DNA of 64,000 nt from Atrina japonica (lineage: Eukaryota; Mollusca; Bivalvia; Pterioida; Pinnidae). Position 1 is the first letter of the stretch. Each line of letters begins with the position of its first letter. This document shows, piece by piece, positions 1-13,300 of this stretch. The notes below the pieces were generated by a model. The model was not told the DNA's origin and did not search any database. It saw only the letters and a program-made list of their open reading frames with translations. The stretch spans positions 890,001 through 954,000 of the forward strand of contig BROG01000150.1 in the NCBI GenBank assembly GCA_030159075.1, written 5' to 3'. Position numbers and translations under genes: made by a program.

Positions 1-1826
1 GCAACTGCTTTTCAGAGATATTTGACTTTGGTTTATAGCTATTTCTTAATGAAAAATATTACAAGGAAAATCTATTTAATGAAATGCATAGTTTGTCACC
101 ATTTATCTTATGTCATTTTACAGTTAATCTATCTTAAAAGAAATGTCTAGGTCTTATAAGGTAAATTACACAAGTGTCTACATTGAATCATAACAGGGGT
201 GACAAACCTGTTTTGGCAACACAAACATAAGAGCTACAATAATACATGGAGTCGCATTTTACCTGGGCATTCCTAATTTTGGAAAATAGACCATATTGGT
301 TTGATTTTTGACAGAACCCAGATGTGTTGCTTTACCTTGGTAGACCTGTAGCCAGGAAAAAAAATGAACCCTGTGTCATACTTCATATTTTGTTTGAAAT
401 GCATATACTTAACGATATAGATAATTCAAAGGCTGATAACTTGACATTTTACTATGCAGGGATTATACAGCTTACATTAGAAAACCAAATGAAGGATATT
501 TTTCAGCTGGCTGAGAAATACAGTTTTTACTTCATAATTACAAGCAAAAAATATATTAATGATAAAATTATAATAAAAATAATTTTACAAAATACTGGGA
601 AAGAACAGCTTAAAATGTACATGATTATGTGAGAGATTAAAAGATTGATTAAGTTAGGGAGGCAAAAACAGGATAGATCATTTGAGAAGATTAAAGGTGT
701 CAAACCATGGGAATCTAACTTGACACTTAAACAGCAAATAAATGAATACTAGTACAGGTATCTGTATGTTGTGATTTGGGTACAAAGGTAACACTAAATG
801 TATCATTATATAGAAAAAGTGGGAATGAATGTCTTAAACTACATCATAAAAATAGTGAGGCAAGAAAATTAAGTCACCAGAAATAAAAACTTGTTACATT
901 TTGGAATTACGTTAAATATTTTCCCACACTATTTGTTGTACTTTTCTGATCATGACTTTTGCCGTCAGTGTCAATTTTGGTTAAAATAGGCACCAGGATA
1001 GATTTTTTTAGAATTTATTTTCTTTTAATACCGGTATGTTACAATGATTTGAATTTTAGAGAGTCACAAATACAACAAGAGTGTACATGTATTTGTGTAT
1101 TTATCATTACTGGTCATGATTATAGTGGAAATTGATTTTGCCATGTCAGTGATTGACAAGTCAATAATGAAGAGGCAATAAAGGAAATGGGTGGGGGGAG
1201 GGGTATCAAACTGTACAAAGAGAGAGGAGGAATTTTAATGTTAAAAAAATGTCAAATATTGAGGGAAAATCACTTTTTCATCTTAATTTTGATCACTATC
1301 AAATTGTAGAAATGAAAGTGAAAATTTCATTGGAAAGGGGGAAGATACAATTTCAATTAAATTCTCAACAGCCAACTGTAGACCCCCTGGTAGGGAGCGT
1401 GGGAAGGGGTATTTTTATGAATTGCAACTTGAAGTAAATTGCTGTATTTTATTTTATTAATTCGGGCAGTGATGCATACTACATGTACAAAACCAGCCTG
1501 TGAGTCATTTTCTCTGTTCTGTCGAAATATTTGCACAAAAAACTGGTTGTTTTTATCTACAGCACACATAATTCAGTTTAAACATTAACACATATCTCCA
1601 ACAGATGACAAGCATTTCTTACATCGCTCGCTAGGTTCAGCGTATCACTGAATGCGAACACAAACAAAAAAAGTTCTCAAAAAATAAATAAAAAAGATAT
1701 TTACTAATCTTAATAGTGGAATCTTTTAAATGTGCATCTGAAAAAATTGTTTGTTTTGTTTTTGCTCGCTTGCCTGTTTGTATTTTGTTGTGTATTTGGT
1801 AAATACAAAAAGAAAGAATGTAATAG

Positions 1827-1918
<92 letters not shown>

Positions 1919-1962
1919 TATATATGCTAATTTTCTGACAAGTTTTCTTTTGTATCTTTTAG
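1..1962. other. Upstream intron or 5' flank, no gene recognised
   Basis: AT-rich DNA with only short ORFs lacking any family signature. It presumably is intron upstream of exon 1963-2024. I could not find the exon carrying the start codon. Confidence 0.4.
1832..1917 (+). repeat. (GA)n microsatellite
   Basis: About 40 GA dinucleotides with one AA interruption, ending 45 bp before the acceptor of exon 1963-2024. Confidence 0.95.
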
Positions 1963-2024
1963 GAAGTTAAAGTCTATGATGACATTGACCAGGGCAACTT
2001 AACCCAGAGAAAAGATACTGGAGA
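1963..2024 (+). CDS. AFAP1: AFAP1-like exon (first recognised)
   Basis: The acceptor follows a T-rich tract ending TTTTAG, and the donor is GTAAGA. It starts in phase 0 and ends in phase 2. It encodes about 20 residues beginning [16 protein letters not shown] is a plausible tyrosine phosphorylation/SH2-docking motif. The leftover GA joins the T at 6136 to give Asp, which supports the junction. A long GA microsatellite ends 45 bp before the acceptor. Because it starts in phase 0 with no ATG, at least one coding exon must lie upstream. Confidence 0.65.
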
Positions 2025-5000
2025 GTAAGAACTTGAAACATTTTATTATTAAACAAATGTACAGATAAATTTATCTAATATCAGCAATTCTGGAAATGAT
2101 AAAATGTTTGTATATTGGTGTTTAGTAACAATATGAGATATATTATATGTAAATGTTTTTGATTGACCTCATAGGCTGGAGGCTGTGAGAGTGATTGCTG
2201 GTCGCCATAATCCCTGAGACCTTTACAGATAATTGACATGTCTAAGCTGTCAACCACCATACCATCTCACGTACTCACCTGTCCAATCAAAGGACTGAAC
2301 CCAGGTCACACTGGTGAGAAGTGAGTGCACTAACAATTGCGCTACTGGACCTGGAGACATTTAGACTACTCTAAATGTGTCTTTAGGGGTGAATGAGTTA
2401 ATTATCGACCACCACCAAATTTATATTTGGACTGATCTGTATTCCTTGTTCCCTATCATACATGTACTTGTAAACAGGTCTGTTTATAGGCCTATCAGTG
2501 ATGTACAGTAGAACTCTCTCATGAACGACCACCTGTCTTGTAACTTATATCTGATTTTATCCAGATTTGAACTGAGATCTATCATTCTCAAAATGAATGC
2601 TCTGTATATTATGGAGCTCACTTGCCCTGTATAATGGAGTTCACTTGCCCTGTATAATGGAGCTCACTTGCTCTGTATAATGGAGCTCACTTGCTCTGTA
2701 TAGTGGAGCTCACTTGCTCTGTATAGTGGAGCTCACTTGCCCTGTATAATGGAGCTCACTTGCTCTGTATAATGGAGCTCACTTGCTCTGTATAGTGGAG
2801 CTCATTGCTCTGTATAATGGAGCTCACTTGCTCTGTATAATGGAGCTCACTTGCTCTGTATAGTGGAGCTCATTGCTCTGTATAATGGAGCTCACTTGCT
2901 CTGTATAGTGGAGCTCATTGCTCTGTATAATGGAGCTCACTTGCTCAGTATAATGGAGCTCACTTGCTCTGTATAGTGGAGCTCATTGCTCTGTATAATG
3001 GAGCTCACTTGCTCTGTATAATGGAGCTCACTTGCCCTGTATAATGGAGCTCACTTGCTCTGTATAATGGAGCTCACTTGCCCTGTATAATGGAGCTCAC
3101 TTGCTCTGTATAATGGAGCTCACTTGCTCTGTATAATGGAGCTCACTTGCTCTGTATAATGGAGCTCACTTGCTCTGTATAATGGAACTCACTTGTTCTG
3201 TATAATGGAGCTCACTTGCTCTGTATAATGGAGCTCACTTGCCCTGTATAATGGAGCTCACTTGCCCTGTATAATGGAGCTCACTTGCTCTGTATAATGG
3301 AGCTCACTTGCCCTGTATAATGGAGCTCACTTGCTGTGTATAATGGAGCTCACTTGCCCTGTATAATTGAGCTCACTTGCTCTGTATAGTGGAGCTCATT
3401 GCTCTGTATAATGGAGCTCACTTGCCCTGTATAATGGAGCTCACTTGCTGTGTATAATGGAGCTCACTTGCCCTGTATAATGGAGCTCACTTGCTGTGTA
3501 TAATGGAGCTCACTTGCCCACTTGGAGCTCACTTGCTCTGTATAATGGAGCTCACTTGCCCTGTATAATTGAGCTCACTTGCTGTGTATAATGGAGCTCA
3601 CTTGCCCTGTATAATTGAGCTCACTTGCTCTGTATAGTGGAGCTCATTGCTCTGTATAATGGAGCTCACTTGCCCTGTATAATGGAGCTCACTTGCTCTG
3701 TATAATGGAGCTCACTTGCCCTGTATAATGGAGCTCACTTGCTCTGTATAATGGAGCTCACTTGCTCAGTATAATGGAGCTCACTTGCTCTGTATAGTGG
3801 AGCTCACTTGCTCTGTATAGTGGAGCTCATTGCTCTGTATAATGGAGCTCACTTGCTCTGTATAATGGAGCTCACTTGCCCTGTATAATGGAGCTCACTT
3901 GTTCTGTATAATGGAGCTCACTTGCCCTGTATAATGGAGCTCACTTGCTGTGTATAATGGAGCTCACTTGCCCTGTATAATGGAGCTCACTTGCTCAGTA
4001 TAATGGAGCTCACTTGCTCTGTATAGTGGAGCTCACTTGCTCTGTATAGTGGAGCTCATTGCTCTGTATAATGGAGCTCACTTGCCCTGTATAATGGAGC
4101 TCACTTGCCCTGTATAATGGAGCTCACTTGCTCTGTATAATGGAGCTCACTTGCCCTGTATAATGGAGCTTACTTGCTCTGTATAATGGAGCTCACTTGC
4201 CCTGTATAATGGAGCTCACTTGTTCTGTATATTGGAGCTCACTTGCCCTGTATAATGGAGCTCACTTGCCCTGTATAATGGAGCTCACTTGCCCTGTATA
4301 ATTGAGCTCACTTGCCCTGTATAATTGAGCTCACTTGCCCTGTATAATGGAGCTCACTTGCCCTGTATAATTGAGCTCACTTGCTGTGTATAATGGAGCT
4401 CACTTGCCCTGTATAATTGAGCTCACTTGCCCTGTATAATTGAGCTCACTTGCTGTGTATAATGGAGCTCACTTGCCCTGTATAATGGAGCTCACTTGCC
4501 CTGTATAATGGAGCTCACTTGCTGTGTATAATGGAGCTCACTTGCCCTGTATAATTGAGCTCACTTGCCCTGTATAATTGAGCTCACTTGCCCTGTATAA
4601 TGGAGCTTACTTGCCCTGTATAATTGAGCTCACTTGCTGTGTATAATGGAGCTCACTTGCCCTGTATAATTGAGCTCACTTGCCCTGTATAATTGAGCTC
4701 ACTTGCTGTGTATAATGGAGCTCACTTGCCCTGTATAATGGAGCTCACTTGCCCTGTATAATTGAGCTCACTTGCTGTGTATAATGGAGCTCACTTGCCC
4801 TGTATAATGGAGCTCACTTGCCCTGTATAATGGAGCTCACTTGCCCTGTATAATTGAGCTCACCTGCCCTGTATAATTGAGCTCACCTGCCCTGTATAAT
4901 GGAGCTCACCTGCCCTGTATAATGGAGCTCACCTGCCCTGTATAATGGAGCTCACTTGCCCTGTATAATTGAGCTCACTTGCTGTGTATAATGGAGCTCA

Positions 5001-8000
5001 CTTGCCCTGTATAATGGAGGTCACTTGCTGTGTATAATGGAGCTCACTTGCCCTGTATAATTGAGCTCACTTGCTGTGTATAATGGAGCTCACTTGCCCT
5101 GTATAATGGAGCTCACTTGCTGTGTATAATGGAGCTCACTTGCCCTGTATAATGGAGCTCACTTGCCCTGTATAATGGAGCTCACTTGCCCTGTATAATT
5201 GAGCTCACCTGCCCTGTATAATTGAGCTCACTTGCCCTGTATAATTAATAATCATGACTCAAATTTTATAAAGTAATTTCCTGTGGAACAAATGTACCTA
5301 CAGGTATATGATAACAGAATCAATAATATATTCTAATGTATTCTATTTGTTTCATGTTATATCATTGGCTGGTGAAGTTAAAATCTTGTCGGCAATTCAC
5401 ATTTCACTGTTGTTTTTACATGATGTTACATCAGATTTGTTGATACGCAAGAACTTTACAGTTTACATATTTTGACAATGTATTAAAACAGTTTACAGTG
5501 TCTAGAATTGTTCGTTTTCATTTAACCATCAAATTTATAGTTTCACTAATTATGGCAATAAAATGATATTGAAATTCTGACATCCAAATGGTAAATCAGT
5601 AATTAAAAAGTGCATCAGATAAGCTGTGTATTTGGATATTTCACGAATAAAAAATCAATGGATATGCATGCAAATACAAATCCATGTACATGTATAAGAT
5701 ACCCAACACAATTTAAATCTGAAGTGTAAAAATCAACATGCTGGATTTGATTTGTAATTCCTTTAACAGACTTATTTTTCCTACTCAGTATAAAAGATTG
5801 TGTATTTGTTTGCAATGGATCTTGGTCATAAAGTGTGTTCACACACAATTCAAATGAAATTCATCAAGATACTAATGATGTGCTGGCATTAGAATGAGAT
5901 TCGTTAGTCAGAAATTTCCATTTCATTTCTACTCCCGGGGTAACCACTAATTCTTAATTTTCATTTTAATAAGATCTGAAGGATTTATATTGAACATAAC
6001 AGTATTTCATATGGACGTCATTTCAGACATAAAAGTACACAATTTTTTATGATGGCAGACCTCAAATCTTGACACTAAATATGCACATTATAATGTCTTG
6101 CTTTACATTAGAGTCTAGCTCTCTTTTCTTTATAGTGACTCCAAAAACAGTGATGACACAGACTTTTATGAGATTCCAGTTCTCAAAACAACCCCTACAT
6201 CTCCAACTCACAGTGGAGTCAACGGATATCAGGAAACAAACTCTGCCATCCAAGATGGTGCACAAACATTGGACTTTTCAATAGACGAGAATGATTCCAA
6301 ACCTCCACCTCTCCCGCCCAGACGGGATCGGACAGCATCTGATGCCATCAGTAGAAGTTCATGTGGAAGTATACTTGATGAGAAACCCCCCATCCTTCCC
6401 CACCGACCTCATCTTCCGACAAAATCAGAGATTTATAACATGACAGAAAAAACTGATGGCAAATCAGAAAAATCGGACCATACAGGGGACTTCACAGGTA
6501 TGTTTTGTGTTTATTGCAATTTTCTGGTGTCCAAAGTGTTTTGTGCAGGTATGTTTTGTGTAGGTGTGTTTTGTGCAGGTGTATTTTCTGCAGAAGTGTT
6601 TCGTGCAGGTATGTTTTGTGCAGAAATGTTTTGTGCAGGTGTGTTTTGTGCAGATATGTTTTGTGCAGGTGTGTTTTATGCAGAAGTGTTTTTTGCAAGT
6701 ATGTTATGTGCAGGTATGTTTTGTGCAGAAATGTTTTGTGCAGGTGTGTTTTGTACATAAACTTTTGAACATTTCAAACTGCTGGGCTGCATTTCAATAA
6801 ATTTAGTGTGTTATAAACGTTGTGAATTTCAAGACACCCCATGTCAAGGGTTTACAGCATGGAATCTGAGCAAGACAGCCTACTTTTGGAAAATAAACTA
6901 TTATATTAACCATTTATCTACGTCAAGGGTAATTGATTAGCCGTTTTGAACCAGAAGATCCTTCTGTTTTTATTCTATCCTAATATATAACATTTTTTAA
7001 CAAATTAAATACTTTTGACAAATAAAGCTTCCTGTTTTGAAATGAAAAATAAATGTATTCCATCTTACCGAGGAACATAAGAACTCAGCATAATAAGAAT
7101 GTTGACGATTAAGATGACTCACACCACAGTCAAATTAAAAATACATTTATCTCACTTCTTACTCAACTTTTAAGTTTTTATACATGTATTTAACGATTAT
7201 TTTATTTCCTTAGGTTTTGATCAGTGGTGCATTAGATTTCAAAAGACAAAAATGCATATAGTTTGCAAAATTCAGAATAAAAATTTAAAGAAAATTTCAT
7301 ATAATATATTTATATATAGAAGTTTAAAGTTCTTTTTGCAATGTCTCATTAAAACAAATTCAAATGCATCATAAAGTTTGCACAATACATAGGAGTTACA
7401 GCCAGTAGATAGGTGATACTACTGGAGATAGCTTATATGGCAGCAGCTGGTTATGTCAAAACAGGATGATATATTTTTATAAAAATCATTAAAATTACGA
7501 CTTTTTTGTACACCGTTTTGTTTTTTAAGAATTATGATTGTTTTTGTCACTAAATGAACAAAATTTTTTTCCAGATACATGTATATGCATTTGCTCATTT
7601 TTCAATAGATTTTGAAAAAAACTCCAAAAACTTTGTGTTAAGTGGCATTACTATATGTACCTGAGATTTAGGTTTTTGTTTGCTATTGTCCGATCCACAT
7701 AAGATGTCGGGGCGAGTAACCTTTTGATTATCATACGGATGATTCTACTGACTTTTTGGTTATGACAAGCTGCACGGGAAAAACGTTTTATCTTGGACTG
7801 GATACTGTCTTATGTATGGTGAAAAGTAGGAAGGATTACTCTAGTCAGTGTAATTTTTATATTCTATGTTTTATTACCTAAAATTTAAACTTGTCCAGGT
7901 CAAGGAAGTGTTCAAGAGACCCCACCCCACCAGGTTATATGTATTTTACTGTAATACTCTCATAAAACATGATACACCTTACAGTGATCACCTGATAGTT

Positions 8001-9586
8001 TTAAGGACACACCTGATTATTTGTCACATGACCTTGTATCACATACAGCTAGCCTGTGATGTATCATTTCAAACTAATGTTGTCACTTTCAAGTAGTGAC
8101 TATATATTTTACCTCATAACAAATCTTACTTCTTTTTCTAAATATGGCATAATAGGAAACAAAGAATATGTTATTAGACAAATTTTTTGTGTATTAAACA
8201 ACATGTGACATTATGATGTTATACATTGCACAGTGCAAGGTAGAGAAAGTGAGGTGTTACAGTGGAACCTGGCTATGAAGACCACCTAACCGACTGTCTC
8301 AAAGTGGTCTGATAAGTGAGGTGTTACAGTGGGACCTTGCTATGAAGACCACCTAACCGACTGTCTCAAAGTGGTCTGATAAGTGAGGTGTTACAGTGGA
8401 ACCTGGCTATGAAGACCACCTAACCGACTGTCTCAAAGTGGTCTGATAAGTGAGGTGTTACAGTGGAACCTGGCTATGAAGACCACCTAACCGACTGTCT
8501 CAAAGTGGTCTGATAAGTGAGGTGTTACAGTGGAACCTTGCTATGAAGACCACCTAACCGACTGTCTCAAAGTGGTCTGATAAGTGAGGTGTTACAGTGG
8601 AACCTGGCTATGAAGACCACCTAACCGACTGTCTCAAAGTGGTCTGATTAGTGAGGTGTTACAGTGGGACCTTGCTATGAAGACCATCTAACCGACTGAC
8701 TCCAGTAGAACCTCATTATGAAGCCCACCTAACGGACTGACTCAAAGTGATCTAATATGTGAAATGTTACAGTGGAACCTCACTATTAAGACCACCTAAC
8801 TGACTGACTGAAAATGGTCTGATTAGCGAGGTGTTACAGTGGAACCTCATTATTCAGACCACCTAACCGACTGAGTCAAGATAAGTGAGGTGGTCTCTTA
8901 AGTGAGGTTCTCTATTTAATATCTATTAATAAACTAAAAAGTTATGGTTGGAAATGTGTGGTGGTCTCCTAAACAAGGTGGTCTCTAGGCAAGGTTCCAA
9001 TGTATATAATTTTTCGTGTGGTTATATTGCATGCAGATTTTTATTACTTATGTGGATACTATGTGGAAGTCAAGCTAATTATGGATGTGACTTAAAATTG
9101 GGGTTGGGCAAGTTAGGGGAAACCTTCGCTTTTGCTTCAGTACATAGCAGAGGTAAAAATTGATATCACTTTACCCTCAGCATGTACATCACCAGCATAC
9201 AGATAATTCTTTTGTTCACATATTTGGTTTTGAGTGCCTGGCAGACATCCTATTCTTTGGATGTATACCAACTTTTGTAAAAACCTGTACAGTACTATGT
9301 ATAATTTGACTATTTATATGCTTTGCACTATGTGCAGACCGCCTACCCTTTGGTATACATTAACTTTTGTTAAAGCCTGTATAACACAGGAGCGTGTACT
9401 ACTATTTGTATTATTGTACTTCAGGCAACTTGGCCTCCCAAATGCAATTCAATACTCTAACATGTAATAGAAGATTAATTTAACTTAGCATACAACTGAT
9501 GGCCGCTAGAATACCAGTGAAGATAGATATATAGGCAGATACATAGACAGAAAGACACAGTCAGATCACTTAACTTAGGTGAATAA

Positions 9587-9617
<31 letters not shown>

Positions 9618-10285
9618 GAGAGACACAGAGAGAGAGACACAGAGAGAGAGAGGTTAATGAGGTAAAATATATGATATTATAGAATTCCATGAGAGAGAAC
9701 ATTTAAGATATAATTCTTATTTTAAACTTTAGAAATTTTACAATTTATTTTCCAGAACAAGTTATCATATTTAAACAAAACAGAACATATTGCCATTAAT
9801 CATCCTGGTACAAATTCAAGTTTCAATGGAAGTTGAACTTGACGTTTTTAAGATTCTGTAATAATTATATAACTTTTTTGTATGACCCTGCTGTGAACTG
9901 AGGGTTGAAATAGATTAGAGGTGATATGTCATAGCTATAACATGTTCTGACATCTTGTAATTTGTACAATAATCAGTTTCGTACTCATTGACACTTGCTG
10001 AGAACCTCATTATCACTAGGTAGTGATAACTGTTACAAAGTAATCCATCAAACCCAGCAAATCTTTTGCTTCAATATCCCACACACAAATATGATAGCTT
10101 CAATTTCCTGAATGTTTTAACTCTAAATAATTTCCTACCAAAAAAAAAAAAATCTGTTTTGTATCTTGTCAACTTACCGCTACATGAAATTACAGCACTA
10201 AAACTCTGTGTCAACAATGTCTTCATGTGCATGTCTGTATCTATCTATCTATTTATCTATCTATATATATCTATCTATCCATCTG

Positions 10286-10316
<31 letters not shown>

Positions 10317-13300
10317 CTATCTATCTATCTATCTGTCTATCTATCTATCTTTCTATCTATCTATCTGTTTATCCGACTGTTTATCTGACCGTCTGTCTGT
10401 CTGTCTGTCTGTCTATGTCTCATTCTATCTGTCTGATTGTCTGTATATTTTGTCTGTCTATGGATATCAGAATACTGAGATAGAACAAAAATCTTGAAAC
10501 AAAAAGCTTGAATCACATAATATATTCATTTATTCATAATTATAATATTTAAATAGATTTTGTTCAGAACAAGACTGAGATAGATGTGTGCAGTATGAAT
10601 GCTATGATACTTAAATGTAACACATTGTAACAGCTTGGACAGCTAACGGACACTTCACCAGTAAATAACGTCAGTATTATTCATACATACCTTTGTACAA
10701 AATTTCCTGAAGCAGAATAGAAATAAATGGTATTTAAATTTTTGTAATTATTATTTATAAAAGTATTCACTTGTTACCATGACAACAGTAATGTAGTACA
10801 AAACTAAAAGGAGTTGGTTTTGTTTAAGGATTGTTTTTCATTTTTTTGACTTCATTATTGCATATGGAAAAAAATTCTGTGCAGCACGAAGTGCTGCACA
10901 TTGAAGATTTTCCATAATGCACTGCCAAAAACGAATGAAGTCAAAAAAATGAAAAAACAATCCTTATATTTATATATATTATTTTCTTTGAAACTGATGT
11001 CTACTGGATACTAAAATCCGGGATACATTTGCGGGGGGGTGTTTTATGACGTATCGCTCAACAGCTGTTTTGACATGAGAAGTATTTCCCCTTTTCGGAA
11101 AACTAAATGGAATTAAGTTTATTTGCTTCTTTTTATACCATTTTGAAAGAAATTATTGATATGGAAAATTTTGAGTAAATGTCAGATTGGTTTTCAATTA
11201 GTCTGCTTGGTAACCGGAAGGTTAAATGTGTCGGAAGAGAATAGAAATTGCAAATGGCTGCGCCCATGAGGGGTGGGTATAAACACCGAACCTAACAGAA
11301 CCTAACCGAACCTAGCCGAACCTATGCTTTTTTATGTTTAATTTGCAGTATTTTGTATAACTATGTGTGTTTAATATTTCATTTATAACAGATCTATCAT
11401 TCCATGAAAAAAAATATCAGAATTGATCTTAAAGGAAAATCGTGTTTGTTACCGAACTATGCTATGCCGTTTACCGAACCTAGCCGAACCTATGGTTTAA
11501 TTTGCAATATTTTTATATAACTGTGTCTTATATTTCAGTTTTATCAGATCTATCATTCCATGAAAAAAAATATGATTATCGCCACATTAAAGGAAATTGA
11601 ACGTGTTTGATCCTGTGGCGGACAGTCGTCGCCATTTTTCTGAATTACGGGATCGGGATGGAGAGGCTGTTTTATTTATATGTGTATACACAGCCACTTG
11701 CCAAAACTAGGCAATATTTTACGACGGACATAAGTTGTGTATAACAAAATAAAGATCTTATTTTTTATTTTCTTTTAGCTATAGCTATATACAGGCATAC
11801 ATTATTTTCCTATTAAGTCCAGTGTGTATTTGAACATATATATCTACAAACAGTAAGGTTGAGGTAAAAATTGCCAAATGTGGGTTTGCCTAGGAATCTT
11901 TGGAAATATATAGAAATGTAAGAATGTGTATGCCTGTGCATGTACTGTTATTGTATATAAATCTGATATGAAAACAACAGAAAATACATACAATTTAGTA
12001 GAACAAAAGCAATGTATTATATATTAGTATTTCTGTGTGTTAAAAAAAAGAAAAAACAAGAAAAATATATCTTGACACATTAACATAAACGTTTGAATTT
12101 ACCTACAAACTGATTTATGACCAGTATTGTTGTATAGAGGTTGTCAGCCGTTGTCCAACTGTTTGGAGTTGGACAACGTTTCCATGCCACGAGGAGTGCC
12201 ACCTCTTTAATAGGGGAAACAGGATCAATTGTAACACAAACAAATTTAGTATTAAAATTTTTTTTTCATAATTTCAAATAAGATCAAACAAAGAAGCCAA
12301 TGAAATGTTTTTCTGTATACCACCTGCCTATAAAATACAAAAATTAAATATCATCCTTTTCTGTTTTTAAATACCTTGTCAAAGTCATAAAATTAAGTGC
12401 TAAATTTAAGTAAATATGCTTTTCATTTCACTGCTTTTTGTTTAGAAGTTTTAATTCAAAGAAATGATTATTTTATTTTCACAAAAAGTCTTCCTATAAA
12501 ATACAAATTTTTACAAAGTCAGCATATATTAGGTTTCATGTATAGCTGTCATTATCAATTAATTTAATAATATTTTTATATAATTATAAAAGAAAATAAT
12601 AAAACAGAGTTCGAATTCCTTTTCTGTTTTTGCACACATTATTGTATTAAATAATTTTCATCTGTTAGTGTTACAATTGTCACAATTGTCTCCCCTGTTA
12701 TCATCTTTCACTTTATTTTATTTAATTTTTTGTTGTATTTTTTATTTATTTATTTGTTTATTTATTTTTATTTTTAAATATTTATGGCGGAACTCTGCAT
12801 TTCAGAGCAAACATTTTTTTAGGTGCGGCGGAACTCTGCATTTCAGAGATTTTTTTTAGGTGCGGCGGAACTCTGCATTTCAGAGCAAACATTTTTTTAG
12901 GTGCGGCGGAACTCTGCATTTCAGAGCAAACATTTTTTTAGGTGCGGCGGAACTCTGCATTTCAGAGCAAACATTTTTTTAGGTGCGGCGGAATCTGCAT
13001 TTCAGAGCAAACATTTTTTTAGGTGCGGCGGAACTCTGCATTTCAGAGCAAACATTTTTTTAGGTGCGGCGGAACTCTGCATTTCAGAGCAAACATTTTT
13101 TTAGGTGCGGCGGAACTCTGCATTTCAGAGCAAACATTTTTTTAGGTGCGGCGGAACTCTGCATTTAGAGCAAACATTTTTTTAGGTGCGGCGGAACTCT
13201 GCATTTCAGAGCAAACATTTTTTTTAGGTGCGGCGGAAACTGCATTTCAGAGCAAACATTTTTTTAGGTGCGGCGGAACTCTGCATTTCAGAGCAAAACA

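Noticed and set aside
324..632. 102-codon ORF near the window start, preceded by an acceptor-like TTGACAG
   Set aside because: Composition looks like random AT-rich translation and does not resemble the AFAP1 N-terminus; no supported junction to 1963.
2270..2354. tRNA gene on the minus strand
   Set aside because: A and B boxes are present, but a complete cloverleaf with acceptor pairing is not evident, so SINE is preferred.
2599..5246. CRISPR-like array
   Set aside because: Units are contiguous with no spacers and lie in a eukaryotic intron; a minisatellite.
10066..10497. 143-codon ORF rich in Ser, Ile, Tyr, Leu
   Set aside because: It reads through the CTAT/CTGT microsatellite; no family features.
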